The notes below the pieces were generated by a model. That model worked only from the letters and a program-made list of their open reading frames with translations, was not told the DNA's origin and did no database searches. Position numbers and translations under genes: made by a program. Below are positions 34,672 through 43,540 of a stretch of 64,000 nucleotides of DNA, one piece after another; position 1 is the stretch's first letter; each line of letters opens with the position of its first letter. The DNA is taken from positions 62,001 to 126,000 of the forward strand of contig NZ_CP022419.1 in the NCBI RefSeq assembly GCF_002222635.1, written 5' to 3'. The DNA is from Pseudosulfitobacter pseudonitzschiae. GTDB taxonomy: Bacteria > Pseudomonadota > Alphaproteobacteria > Rhodobacterales > Rhodobacteraceae.

Positions 34672-35589
34672 ATGCCAACCCAAACTCTGAATGGAAAAAC
34701 TGTACTAGTCACCGGAGCGGGTGGCGGAATCGGGCGCGCAATCGCCTTGATGGCCGCTGAGCACGGCGCAAATGTTGTGGTCAACGACATCGGCGCCTCG
34801 CTGAGCGGGGCATCCGAATCCACGGATGCCGCGGCGGCCGTCGTCAACGAAATTAAAGCTGCAGGCGGTCAAGCCATGGCCAGCCGCGCCAATGTTGCCG
34901 ATGCCAAAGCCACGCAAGACATGGTCGACGACGCAATTGCCAAATTCGGGCGGCTTGATGCCATCGTCAACAACGCAGGCATTTTGCGCGACGGCTTTTT
35001 CCACAAGATGACCCCCGAGGATTTCGAGGCGGTGATCCGGGTTCACCTAATGGGCAGCTTTAACGTCAGCCGCGCCGCAGCCGAGCAGTTTCGCAAGCAA
35101 AATTCCGGTTCATGCGTTCACATGACATCGACCTCCGGCTTGATCGGCAACCTGGCGCAGGCCAATTATTCGGCGGCCAAACTGGGCATTGTCGGGTTGT
35201 CGAAATCCATTGCGCTGGACATGCAGCGGTTTGGTGTGCGGTCCAATTGCATCGCCCCCTTTGCCTGGAGCCGGATGACATCGTCGATCAAGGTCGACAG
35301 CGCTGAACAGGAAGTCCGCGTTGCCAAGCTCAAGGAAATGAAGGGCGAGAAAGTGGCGGCCCTGGCGATCTATCTGGCCTCGGACGCGGCGGCGGGCGTG
35401 AGCGGGCAGATCTTTGCCTCGCGCAATAACGAGATCATGCTGATGGGCCAGTCGCGCCCCTTGCGCACGGTACACCGCGATGGCGGCTGGAACACCGAAA
35501 CCATTGCCGAACACGGTATGCCCGCCTTGCAGGCCAGCTTTTATCCGCTTGAGGTCTCGGCAGATGTTCTCAGCTGGGACCCTGTCTAA
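34672..35589 (+). CDS. 17beta-HSD4-type SDR, 3-hydroxyacyl-CoA dehydrogenase (paralogue 2)
   Basis: 305-residue close paralogue of the SDR at 21758-22672, about 70 percent identical by eye. TGAGGGIGRAIALMA, VVVNDIGASLSG, NNAGILRDGFFHKMTPEDF, Ser in MTSTSGLIGN, Tyr/Lys in ANYSAAK, C-terminus LEVSADVLSWDPV. It probably oxidises an (R)-3-hydroxyacyl-CoA, with a different chain or ring substituent than its paralogue. It heads a plus-strand group with the two-subunit ACAD genes. The ATG at 34672 follows GAAAGGTCG. The long minus-strand frame across its 3' part (35110-36393) is a shadow. Confidence 0.9.
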   Translation: MPTQTLNGKTVLVTGAGGGIGRAIALMAAEHGANVVVNDIGASLSGASESTDAAAAVVNEIKAAGGQAMASRANVADAKATQDMVDDAIAKFGRLDAIVNNAGILRDGFFHKMTPEDFEAVIRVHLMGSFNVSRAAAEQFRKQNSGSCVHMTSTSGLIGNLAQANYSAAKLGIVGLSKSIALDMQRFGVRSNCIAPFAWSRMTSSIKVDSAEQEVRVAKLKEMKGEKVAALAIYLASDAAAGVSGQIFASRNNEIMLMGQSRPLRTVHRDGGWNTETIAEHGMPALQASFYPLEVSADVLSWDPV

Positions 35590-35652
35590 GGTCGCCTTGC
35601 CAATGCCCGGAAACCGGGCTGATATACATTCTACGAAAGTTGCGTAAACACC

Positions 35653-36699
35653 ATGACACTCGACACTTCCATTTCTGAGCGCAAAGAAAATTCGCGCATG
35701 ATAAGCGAAAGCGCTGCGGCGGCTTTGGCCGACGGCGTCGCAAGAGCGCGCGGTCTGCGGTTCTCTAGCCCCGGTTTTGATCGCGCCCAATGGTCCGAAT
35801 TTGCAGAGCTGGGTTGGCTTGCCCTGCGTCTGCCCGAAGATCGGGGTGGCCTGGGAATGGGGGTGTCTGAATATTGCGCCCTGGCACAGCAATTGGGTCG
35901 GGCATTGGTGCCCGAGCCGCTCATCGGCGCAATTGGCGCGCTTGGGATGTTGCCTGATGCGGTACTGACCGAGGTTGTGGAAGGCCGCCGCATCGTATTG
36001 CCAGCCCTGTCTTGCAGTGCGGACAGCCCCACCGAATTGCGCGCTGGAAAGCTGTATGGAACAGCTGTTCATGTGCCGATGGCCGCGGGTGCCGACGCGT
36101 TTCTGGTGCGTCTTGATGCCGGTGATTATGCGCTGGTCGATGCATCCGCAGACGGGCTGACCATGGATTGCGCCAACACACATGACGGCGGTCACCTTGG
36201 CACGCTGCATTTTGATGGTGCCGCAGCCGAACAGGTTAGCAACGATAACCCTGACACCTGGGAAGACGCGACACTGGCCACCGCCGCCTATCTGCAGGGC
36301 GTCGCCGAAGCGAGCTATGAGCTGACGCTGGATTTCCTGAAAACCCGCCAGCAATTTGGCAAGCCGATTGGCAGCTATCAGGCGCTTCAGCACCGTATGG
36401 TTGATCTTTATCTGGAGCTGTCACTGCTACGCGTTTCCATCGCCGGTGCAACGGCGGCAATCGATGATGGCGCCACTGGTGCTGCACGTCGCGCCGAGGT
36501 ATCGCGCGCCCGTGCCCGTGCCTCGCGGGCGGCGGATGTGATCTGCCGTCAGGCAGTACAGCTGCATGGCGGCATCGGCTATACCGACGAAGCCGATATT
36601 GGCCTTTTCTTGCGCAAAGGCATGACATTGCAGGCCAGTTTTGGCGGCCAGTCAATGCATCGTCGCCGGTTTTATAACGAAAAAGGGGTCGGCCAATGA
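35653..36699 (+). CDS. Acyl-CoA dehydrogenase, non-catalytic-type subunit of a two-subunit enzyme
   Basis: 348-residue short ACAD-fold protein. It keeps the flavin-binding C-terminal half (TRQQFGKPIGSYQALQHRMVD, QLHGGIGYTDEADIG) but the middle beta domain is degenerate and no catalytic Glu is found at either known position. It overlaps the next ACAD gene as ATGA. This is the arrangement of ChsE1/ChsE2-type heteromeric ACADs of steroid side-chain degradation, where one subunit lacks the base. The start at 35653 has no clear RBS; the Met at 35698 is an alternative. Confidence 0.87.
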   Translation: MTLDTSISERKENSRMISESAAAALADGVARARGLRFSSPGFDRAQWSEFAELGWLALRLPEDRGGLGMGVSEYCALAQQLGRALVPEPLIGAIGALGMLPDAVLTEVVEGRRIVLPALSCSADSPTELRAGKLYGTAVHVPMAAGADAFLVRLDAGDYALVDASADGLTMDCANTHDGGHLGTLHFDGAAAEQVSNDNPDTWEDATLATAAYLQGVAEASYELTLDFLKTRQQFGKPIGSYQALQHRMVDLYLELSLLRVSIAGATAAIDDGATGAARRAEVSRARARASRAADVICRQAVQLHGGIGYTDEADIGLFLRKGMTLQASFGGQSMHRRRFYNEKGVGQ

Positions 36700-37859
36700 A
36701 CACGCCAGTGACTGATAAAGACATGAACACGCTGGATAACGCCGCGTTCCGCACCGAAGTACGCACCTGGATTGAGGCCAATTACCCGCCAGAATTGCGC
36801 AACCCGCCGCTGCGCCTGCATCTGAAAGAAAACTGGCCCTGGTATAAGCTGTTGTCCGACAAGGGCTGGCTGGCACCCGGGTGGCCGCGCGAATATGGCG
36901 GCATGGGCCTCTCGCCCGAAAAACATGTCATCCTGACAGAGGAATTTGAACGCCACGGCGCCGCACGGCTGAATGACCACGGCATTTCCCTGTTGGGACC
37001 GCTGCTGATTAAATATGCCACCGATGCGCAAAAGGCCCATTTCTTGCCGCGCATTCTGGCCGGTCAGGACATCTGGTGTCAGGGCTACAGCGAACCCGGA
37101 TCGGGATCAGATTTGGCCAGCCTGCGCACCTCGGCAGAACTGGACGGCGACGAGTGGGTGATCAACGGGCAAAAAACCTGGACCACGTTGGCAAATGACG
37201 CCAACTGGATTTTCCTGCTGGTGCGCACGGATAAGACCGTCAAAAAACAACGCGGGATCAGTTTCATTTTGGTGCCGATGGATGCACCAGGCGTCACTGT
37301 GCGCCCGATCCTGAACCTCGAAATGCATGATGAATTCTGCGAGGTGTTCCTAGACAACGTGCGTGTCCCGGCCGAAAATCTGGTTGGCGAGATCAATCAA
37401 GGCTGGACAATGGCCAAGGCTTTGTTAGGGTTCGAGCGTCTGTTCCTCGGATCACCCCGGCAAGCAGGTTATGCGCTAAGCCGACTGGTCATGCTCGCCG
37501 AAAAACTGGGCGTTGCCGATGATCCTGTTCTGTCCGACCAGATCGCGCAATACGCTCTGGATTTGGCCGATCACAAGCTGTTGTTTGCGTCTTTCCTGCG
37601 CGAGATTGCACAGGGCAATCCGGTTGGATCGGAAATTTCGCTGCTCAAAATCAGCCAATCGGAACTGTTTCAGCGGATTTCCAGCACCATGATGGACATC
37701 GCGGGCGAGGCCGCCGGGCTGGTTGACCCGATCTTTGCCCAAGGCGCGCTGAACCCCGCCGGTCAATTCCTGCAGGCGCGCCCTACCACAATCTATGGTG
37801 GCACCGCTGAAATTCAGCGCAACATCATTGCGAAACAGGTATTGGAGTTGCCCGGCTAA
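36696..37859 (+). CDS. Acyl-CoA dehydrogenase, catalytic subunit of a two-subunit enzyme
   Basis: 387-residue ACAD. It contains PREYGGMGLSPEKHVI, CQGYSEPGSGSDLASLRT, GQKTWTTLANDANW and the C-terminal TTIYGGTAEIQRN, in which the medium-chain base Glu is replaced by Gly. The alternative base Glu is present in FERLFLGSP. These features match the FadE29/ChsE2 side of heteromeric ACADs that act on branched side chains with bulky rings. It is coupled to the partner gene by ATGA. The ending LELPG precedes the iclR gene by 89 bases. The pair 41985-43094 / 40843-41988 is a second enzyme of the same kind. Confidence 0.9.
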   Translation: MNTPVTDKDMNTLDNAAFRTEVRTWIEANYPPELRNPPLRLHLKENWPWYKLLSDKGWLAPGWPREYGGMGLSPEKHVILTEEFERHGAARLNDHGISLLGPLLIKYATDAQKAHFLPRILAGQDIWCQGYSEPGSGSDLASLRTSAELDGDEWVINGQKTWTTLANDANWIFLLVRTDKTVKKQRGISFILVPMDAPGVTVRPILNLEMHDEFCEVFLDNVRVPAENLVGEINQGWTMAKALLGFERLFLGSPRQAGYALSRLVMLAEKLGVADDPVLSDQIAQYALDLADHKLLFASFLREIAQGNPVGSEISLLKISQSELFQRISSTMMDIAGEAAGLVDPIFAQGALNPAGQFLQARPTTIYGGTAEIQRNIIAKQVLELPG

Positions 37860-37948
37860 TCGCGCTACCGGCCTAAATGCTGGCAATATGTCCGAACATC
37901 CATTACAGAAACGCGCTAACGTAGGCTGGACGAAATCCGGAGACCGCC

Positions 37949-38752
37949 ATGCAGGACGAAAAAACAAAAAAACCGCCCCGCCCCGTTGGGGCGGTTGTGC
38001 AGGCGCTGCGCGTTCTACGACATCTTGCCCAAAATGGATCACCGGCCGGCGTAACCGAAGTGGCCCGCGCAACAGAAACCAATACCTCTACGTGCTTCAA
38101 CATCCTGCGCACTTTGGTAGCCGAAAACCTTGTGGTTTTCGACGCGGATGCCAAAACCTATCAATTAAGTTTTGGCGTCATCGAGCTGGCCCTTGGTCTG
38201 CTTGGCACCAGCCACAGCGACCTGTTCAAACCCGAGCTTGACCGGCTCGCGCAAGGTTACAACGCACTGTTCTGCCTATGGCAGATCACTGATGATGGTC
38301 GGATTGTCCTGCTGGACCGCAGCTTTGAATCGCGATCTGTCCGTGTTGATTTGCCGGTTGGCAAACGTCTACCGGCCATGGCCGGCGCAATTGGGCGCAT
38401 CATTGCATCGGTGCAGGACCTGAAAGCCTCTGAATTGCGTCGGCACTTTGCCGAAGTGCAGTGGCAAACGCCTGTAACCGAAGATGAGTACCTGCGTGAT
38501 GTTGCAGAAGCCGGGCAGCGCGGATATGGTTTGGATAAGGGCAAATTGTATGTCGGGGTGGATAGTGTTGCCTCTGTCGTCACCGACCATCTAGATCGTC
38601 CGCGTTATGGGCTTAGCGCAATAACCCTGACCGGCCAGTTGTCTGATACCCAACTCGATGACCTTGGAGTTGATCTGGCCAATACTGCACTGCGCATTGG
38701 TAATGCCCTGTTTCGCGGAATTGCCCCCATCACAGTACGGGGTGCCAGCTGA
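37949..38752 (+). CDS. IclR-family transcriptional regulator
   Basis: 267 residues. The N-terminal winged HTH (about 13-75) reads GAVVQALRVLRHLAQNGSPA and VTEVARATETNTSTCFNILR; the C-terminal IclR effector domain follows (FCLWQITDDGRIVLLDR, GYGLDKGKLYVGVDSVAS). It lies on the plus strand after the ACAD pair and converges with the minus-strand operon 44259-38781, with 28 bases between stops. The start follows GGAG at 37939. IclR proteins commonly sense pathway acids; its target promoter is not evident here. Confidence 0.93.
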   Translation: MQDEKTKKPPRPVGAVVQALRVLRHLAQNGSPAGVTEVARATETNTSTCFNILRTLVAENLVVFDADAKTYQLSFGVIELALGLLGTSHSDLFKPELDRLAQGYNALFCLWQITDDGRIVLLDRSFESRSVRVDLPVGKRLPAMAGAIGRIIASVQDLKASELRRHFAEVQWQTPVTEDEYLRDVAEAGQRGYGLDKGKLYVGVDSVASVVTDHLDRPRYGLSAITLTGQLSDTQLDDLGVDLANTALRIGNALFRGIAPITVRGAS

Positions 38753-38780
38753 ATCGACACCTCTGATGTCCCAACGGGTT

Positions 38781-39977
38781 TCAAACGTCTTTCAGATTAA
38801 CTATCAATTCGGCACTTTCGGGGAGTTCGTCAACAAACTCGACCGTATCGGCGCGGACGCGGGTCGATATATGAAAGGCCCTTTTTGCCGCGGCCTCGGT
38901 AGCTTCTTTGTCGCCGCTGTTTTCCAGCTTAATAAGCAGGCGCAACATATCGCGGTTGTTTTCGTGCATGACCACTGCCTGAGCGGCTGCAACGCCGGGT
39001 GTCGCGATGACCACCTCTTCGATTGCCCGGGGATAGACGAAAATCTCGCGCACCTTTACCGCTGCGCCAACCCTGCCTTGTATCGCCGAAAGTCGCGTAA
39101 CTCGACCATCCGCCTCACTTTCCAGCGCATAGGCACTGTCGCCAGTGCCAAACCGGATCATCGGCCAGTCGGCTTGGCGCGCGGTGACGACGATCTCGCC
39201 TGTTTCGCCATCCGCCAATGGCGTGCCGCTTTCGGGGTCACATATCTGCACGATCCGGTCGGGGTGAACCAGATACCCTTCGCCACCGTCCTCATAGCCG
39301 ACAAGCCCCAGATCGGCGGTGGCATAGGCCGCCCAGGTTTTTACACCATAGTAGGATTCGATCCGGCGGCGCTTGGCCATCCAGTCGCCCATTTCTCCAC
39401 CAAGAAAGGCGGATTTCACGGTCCAGGCTTCGCGGCCATAGGTTTCGATCACCTTGTCGGCCAACGCCAGAAAAAACGCAGTGCTGGCGCAGATCGACGT
39501 AACACCGGTTTCGCGAATGATCTGGGCCTGCAATTCACGGTTTCCGGTTCCTCCCGGAATCACGGTCGCACCAACGACCTGCGCCGCCTCATCAAACAGT
39601 AGGCCCGCGGGGACAAGATGATAGGCCCAAGTGTTCAGGATGATATCGGCATTTGTGATCCCTGCAGATCTGAACAACAGGTCAAGCCCATGGCCGCCAA
39701 CACCGGGCAACGACGGCTCAAATATAGGGCCCGGAGACACATAGATGCGCGATACCTCTTTGGGATCGGCGACGAGGAACCCGCCGAAAGGCGGGTTCGC
39801 TCTTTGGAGCGTAAGCAACTCCTCTTTTTTCATCACCGGCAGGCGGGAGAGATCCGCCAGTGATGAAACCTTGGATGGGTCAAAACCCGCTTTGTCAAAC
39901 CGTGCCTTCAGTCCCGGTGCCACTTGTGCTGCTTTGGCATAGGCTCTGGCAATTTCCGTATAGACAGCGTCAGACAT
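38781..39977 (-). CDS. PaaK-like adenylate-forming-fold protein lacking the P-loop
   Basis: 398-residue relative of phenylacetate-CoA ligase. It keeps FLGGEMGDWMAKRRRIES, the adenine-site loop YATADLGLVGYEDGG and the C-terminal GAAVKVREIFVYPRAIEEV. Where active ligases have SSGTTGxP it reads SPGPIFEPSL, so ATP-dependent activation in the usual way is doubtful. I start it at 39977 (GGGAGG upstream). It is the last gene of the operon 44259-38781. It could be a CoA-ester-binding protein, a ligase with an unusual ATP site, or a redundant copy of the intact ligase at 15764-17155. Confidence 0.82.
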   Translation of the reverse strand: MSDAVYTEIARAYAKAAQVAPGLKARFDKAGFDPSKVSSLADLSRLPVMKKEELLTLQRANPPFGGFLVADPKEVSRIYVSPGPIFEPSLPGVGGHGLDLLFRSAGITNADIILNTWAYHLVPAGLLFDEAAQVVGATVIPGGTGNRELQAQIIRETGVTSICASTAFFLALADKVIETYGREAWTVKSAFLGGEMGDWMAKRRRIESYYGVKTWAAYATADLGLVGYEDGGEGYLVHPDRIVQICDPESGTPLADGETGEIVVTARQADWPMIRFGTGDSAYALESEADGRVTRLSAIQGRVGAAVKVREIFVYPRAIEEVVIATPGVAAAQAVVMHENNRDMLRLLIKLENSGDKEATEAAAKRAFHISTRVRADTVEFVDELPESAELIVNLKDV

Positions 39978-40003
39978 GGTGGCCTCCCTTGTTGTTGGTT
40001 GAC

Positions 40004-40813
40004 CTAGAGCGGGCAATCTTTGCGGAAATTTGGCGCGCGTTTTTCGCGGTGTGAAAGTACACCTTCTTTTACGTCATCGCCCATAAATCCCAGCATCTCC
40101 AGGGCGGTCGAAGCGTCAAAGATAGGCCCGGCCTGACGCAGCCAGTTGTTCAGTGAGTATTTGGTCCAGCGAAGTGCGCTTTGCGATCCCGTGGCCATTT
40201 CAGTCGCGGTATCAATCGAGATCTGTTCAAGTTCGTCATCCTCGACGCACATCGACACCATGCCAATACGTTCGGCCTCTTCACCGCTTATCGGCTTGCA
40301 GGTCAACAGGTAGTATTTTGCTTTGGCCATGCCGCACAGGAGGGGCCAGATGATCGCGGCACAATCGCCCGCAGCGACACCCAAACGCGGGTGGCCATCA
40401 ACGATTTTGGCGCGTTTTCCCGCGATCGAGATATCGGCAAGGATACCCACAACAAGGCCCGCACCAGCCGCCGGGCCGTTGATCGCCGAGATGATAATCT
40501 TGTTACAATTGATGATGTTGTAAACCAAATCCTTGGCTTCTTTCCATGTCTTCATCACCGTGTCGAAATTGCCGGTGATGCCTTCGATCAAACTGAAGTC
40601 GCCGCCTGCCGAAAACGCTTTGCCCCGGCCTGTAACGATTACTGCATTGATGTCCTGATCGCGGTCAATGTCGATCCAGATATCGGTCATTTGGGTGTGG
40701 GTTTCGGCATCAACCGAGTTATAGGTCTCTGGCCGGTCAAAAGTGATGCGCAAAACGCGATCTGCCGGGTAGTCGAAAGACAATTTTGGGTACTTCGTTG
40801 CGTAGTCAAACAT
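40004..40813 (-). CDS. Crotonase-fold enzyme with His...Asp active-site pattern (possible beta-diketone/ring hydrolase)
   Basis: 269-residue crotonase-family protein starting MFDYATKYPKL, with AGAGGA before the ATG at 40813. The oxyanion loops are present (GKAFSAGGDFSL, INGPAAGAGLVVGI), but both glutamates of classical hydratases are absent. Instead it has VDGHPRLGVAAGD, with His and Asp nine residues apart. That spacing equals the His145/Asp154 pair of 6-oxocamphor hydrolase, and IIWPLL follows as in that group; some ordinary hydratases share this pattern too. Carbon-carbon hydrolysis of a cyclic 1,3-dicarbonyl is thus a possibility to test. It sits between the ACAD pair and the PaaK-like gene. 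Confidence 0.87.
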   Translation of the reverse strand: MFDYATKYPKLSFDYPADRVLRITFDRPETYNSVDAETHTQMTDIWIDIDRDQDINAVIVTGRGKAFSAGGDFSLIEGITGNFDTVMKTWKEAKDLVYNIINCNKIIISAINGPAAGAGLVVGILADISIAGKRAKIVDGHPRLGVAAGDCAAIIWPLLCGMAKAKYYLLTCKPISGEEAERIGMVSMCVEDDELEQISIDTATEMATGSQSALRWTKYSLNNWLRQAGPIFDASTALEMLGFMGDDVKEGVLSHREKRAPNFRKDCPL

Positions 40814-40842
40814 TTTAGTTTCCTCTGTTTGGCAAATGATCG

Positions 40843-41988
40843 TCACAGGCCCAAAACGGCCTTAGACAAGATATTTCGTTGGATTTCGTTTGAGCCGCCG
40901 TAGATTGTCGTCGGCCGTGCTTTGTAAAAACTGGCCAACACATCGACCCCGACATTGCCCACCTGCAGCGGCCCTATACTGCCACCATCGGGGCCTGCGA
41001 CCTCGATCATCAGTTCCGATATCCGCTGATAGGTCTCGGTCACCCAGATTTTCAACATCGAGACATCTGCTCCCAATGTCTCTCCGCGCTTAAGCTGATC
41101 GGCAAAGCGGCTGTATAGGGCTGCGTGGTCTTCAACGTCCAGCGCCGCCTCGGCGTAGCGATCCCGAAACACGGGGTCGTCAAAGGCACCGCGACCACGG
41201 GCAAAAGTTTCAAGCTGACCCAGTGCATTCTGCGCAAGGCCGGGTGAGCCGATGAATATCCGCTCAAAGCTGAGCAGCGCCTTGGCCATGCTCCAACCCT
41301 TGTTGATCTCGCCCACCAGGTTGGCACGTGGGGTGCGGGCGTTGTCAAAAAACACCTCGCAAAACTCGGTCTCGCCAGCCAGCGTGGTGATCGTGCGCAC
41401 GTCGACGCCTGGCTGATCCATGCTGGCCAGAACAAAACTGATGCCCTGTTGTTTTTTAGGCGCATCGGGGTCGGTACGCACGAGCATGAAGATGTGGGTG
41501 GCGTCATGCGCCATCGTGGTCCAGATCTTCTGGCCGTTGATGACGAAATCATCGCCATCAATCACAGCACTGGTACGCAGATTTGCCAGATCAGAGCCCG
41601 CTCCGGGTTCGGAATAACCCTGACACCAGATGTCTTCACAGCTCAGGATGCGCGGCAGCCAATAATCCTTTTGTGCCTCGGTGCCGAATTTGATAATCAG
41701 GGGGCCAACCATCTGGATCCCCATGTCTCGACCTCGGTTGACGCCATAGTGTTGCTGTTCTTCGTAAAAAATCAGCAGTTTGGCCGCCTCCAAGCCCATG
41801 CCGCCAAATTCGATGGGCCAGGCAGGTGCGACCCAGCCTTTGGCGTGTAGCTTCACATGCCAGTGCTCAATCTCGGCAAACTTAGGTCGGTGCGGCAGGT
41901 GGCGTAGTTCTTCGGGATATTCGGCCTCGAAAAAAGCCCTAACCTCTCGGCGAAACTCTTCATCGCTTATTCCATTCCAGTCGGTCAT
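40843..41988 (-). CDS. Acyl-CoA dehydrogenase, catalytic subunit of a second two-subunit enzyme
   Basis: 381-residue ACAD: EFGGMGLEAAKLLIF, CQGYSEPGAGSDLANLRT, GQKIWTTMAHDATH and C-terminal TTIYGGSNEIQRN, again with Gly where medium-chain ACADs have Glu. FERIFIGSP provides the alternative Glu. It is similar to 36696-37859 and is coupled by ATGA to its smaller partner. By family comparison (ChsE/Scd type) it should oxidise the alpha-beta bond of a branched acyl side chain, after the racemase encoded in the next operon has set the methyl stereochemistry (inference). Confidence 0.9.
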   Translation of the reverse strand: MTDWNGISDEEFRREVRAFFEAEYPEELRHLPHRPKFAEIEHWHVKLHAKGWVAPAWPIEFGGMGLEAAKLLIFYEEQQHYGVNRGRDMGIQMVGPLIIKFGTEAQKDYWLPRILSCEDIWCQGYSEPGAGSDLANLRTSAVIDGDDFVINGQKIWTTMAHDATHIFMLVRTDPDAPKKQQGISFVLASMDQPGVDVRTITTLAGETEFCEVFFDNARTPRANLVGEINKGWSMAKALLSFERIFIGSPGLAQNALGQLETFARGRGAFDDPVFRDRYAEAALDVEDHAALYSRFADQLKRGETLGADVSMLKIWVTETYQRISELMIEVAGPDGGSIGPLQVGNVGVDVLASFYKARPTTIYGGSNEIQRNILSKAVLGL

Positions 41989-43094
41989 TGCGCGGCCACC
42001 TCTGTTTCATTTGCATCCAGCCAGCGGCGGCGATGAAACGCCGCATCCCCCAGCCACGCCGACAGGACAAGCGCCCGGTTCAGCAACAAGCCGACATCGA
42101 ATTCATCCGTGTACCCGACCGCGCCATGCAGCTGGATCGCCTCGCGGGTGATTTTTTGCGCGGCGGTACAGGCGCGGGCCTTGGCGCGGCTTGCCTGTCG
42201 CACCCGTTCTAGCGTCGAACCTGCTTGATCCATCGCGGCCAGCGCCTCGCGTACGGCGGCCTGGGAAACTTCCTGCGAGACATGCATATCAACGGCACGG
42301 TGCTGAATCACCTGAAACGAACCAATCGGCTTGTCAAATTGTTCGCGTGTTTTGATATAGTCCAGTGTCAGTACCAGCGCTGTACCGCTTAGCCCGACCA
42401 GTTCGGCGGCGGCTAATGCGGTCGTATCCGCAACGGCATTAGTCAGCGCATCAGTGACCTGCGCGCCTTCGGCCAGAACCTCTGCCGGGGTGTCCGCAAA
42501 GCTTATGCCCCAAAGCTCGCTGGCATCCGATTGCAGCCGGGTCTGCATCAGCAGACCAGACGCATCCGCCGCGATGCGCACCAGAACCGAACCTCGCGGC
42601 CCCTCGGCGAGGACCAGAATATGGTCCGCACCACTGGCCCCCACCACCCAATCCTTACTGCCGGTCAGTGTGGTTCCATCAAAACGGCATTCGATATCAT
42701 CCGATAGGCCCGTCGCGCAGCGTTCCTGCCAGGCCACGGCCAACACGACATCGCCAGCGATGGCGGCTTCCAGCATCGGATCCTGCGGGCACAGCCGCTG
42801 CATCAGCCCGATTGCCAGCCCGATTGTCGGCACCACCGGCTCAGGCGCGGTCACGCGGCCAATCTCTTCGGCCACGACACCAGCCGCCGTCAGCCCCATA
42901 CCAAGCCCCCCGGCCTCTTCGGGGGCTGCGACCCCCAGTACACCGGCAGCAGCCAGTTCCTGCCAGATACCCGCGTCCCAGGGCGTATCGTCATCACGCA
43001 CGCGGCGGGCGCGCCCAAGTCCGCCCGCCCGATCCAGCAGCGTACCAACGCTGTCGCGCAAAAGCCGTAGGTCTTCGTCTTGTACCATAGTCAT
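41985..43094 (-). CDS. Acyl-CoA dehydrogenase, partner subunit of the second two-subunit enzyme
   Basis: 369-residue ACAD-fold protein without a recognisable catalytic Glu. It has APEEAGGLGMGLTAAGV near the N-terminus, TREQFDKPIGSFQVIQHRAVD and QLHGAVGYTDEFDVGLLL in the C-terminal half, and ends HRRRWLDANETEVAAQ. It overlaps both neighbours by ATGA (MaoC upstream, catalytic ACAD downstream), so the three products are probably made in balance. Corresponds to 35653-36699. Confidence 0.88.
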   Translation of the reverse strand: MTMVQDEDLRLLRDSVGTLLDRAGGLGRARRVRDDDTPWDAGIWQELAAAGVLGVAAPEEAGGLGMGLTAAGVVAEEIGRVTAPEPVVPTIGLAIGLMQRLCPQDPMLEAAIAGDVVLAVAWQERCATGLSDDIECRFDGTTLTGSKDWVVGASGADHILVLAEGPRGSVLVRIAADASGLLMQTRLQSDASELWGISFADTPAEVLAEGAQVTDALTNAVADTTALAAAELVGLSGTALVLTLDYIKTREQFDKPIGSFQVIQHRAVDMHVSQEVSQAAVREALAAMDQAGSTLERVRQASRAKARACTAAQKITREAIQLHGAVGYTDEFDVGLLLNRALVLSAWLGDAAFHRRRWLDANETEVAAQ

Positions 43095-43540
43095 TTCAGG
43101 TCTTCCTTTCGGCGCTGGATCATCACTGGGGTCTCAACGCTCATAACCAACTCACCGGCGGGGTTTCGCGCTTCGAGCGTGTAAATCAAAACACCCCGGT
43201 CAGGCTTGCTGCGCGATGGGACCAAAGACTGAACTTCGATCCGGATATTCAGTGGTTCTTCTGGGCGCACTGGTCGCAGCCAGCGCAGCTGGTCAAACCC
43301 GATACCACCAATGTTGGCGACGTCGACCATCAAGTCTTGCATGATAGGTTTGAACACGGTCAGAAGTGTCTGGAAACCAGAGGCGATCAACCCGCCGTGG
43401 ATACCTTCAGCATAGGCTTCATCCGTATGCAGACGCTGAGGGTCCCATTCCTGAGCAAACTCCTTGATCTGCTGTTTGGTCAACGGCGCAGAGCGAAATT
43501 CGAAAACCTGACCAACACTGAAATCTTCCAAATACTTCAT
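43091..43540 (-). CDS. MaoC-family enoyl-CoA hydratase/dehydratase (single hot-dog)
   Basis: 149-residue MaoC-like protein starting MKYLEDFSVGQVFEF. The (R)-hydratase helix EFAQEWDPQRLHTDEAYA has Asp and His in the right places and HGGLIASG follows. It should add water to the 2-enoyl-CoA produced by the ACAD pair encoded just downstream. It overlaps both neighbouring genes by 4 bases. In steroid side-chain gene clusters the order ACAD pair, MaoC, aldolase is similar. Confidence 0.9.
   Translation of the reverse strand: MKYLEDFSVGQVFEFRSAPLTKQQIKEFAQEWDPQRLHTDEAYAEGIHGGLIASGFQTLLTVFKPIMQDLMVDVANIGGIGFDQLRWLRPVRPEEPLNIRIEVQSLVPSRSKPDRGVLIYTLEARNPAGELVMSVETPVMIQRRKEDLK

Noticed and set aside
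35110-36393. 427-codon minus-strand frame across SDR and ACAD genes
   Set aside because: It spans two unrelated sense genes, which a real gene would not do without similarity of its own.
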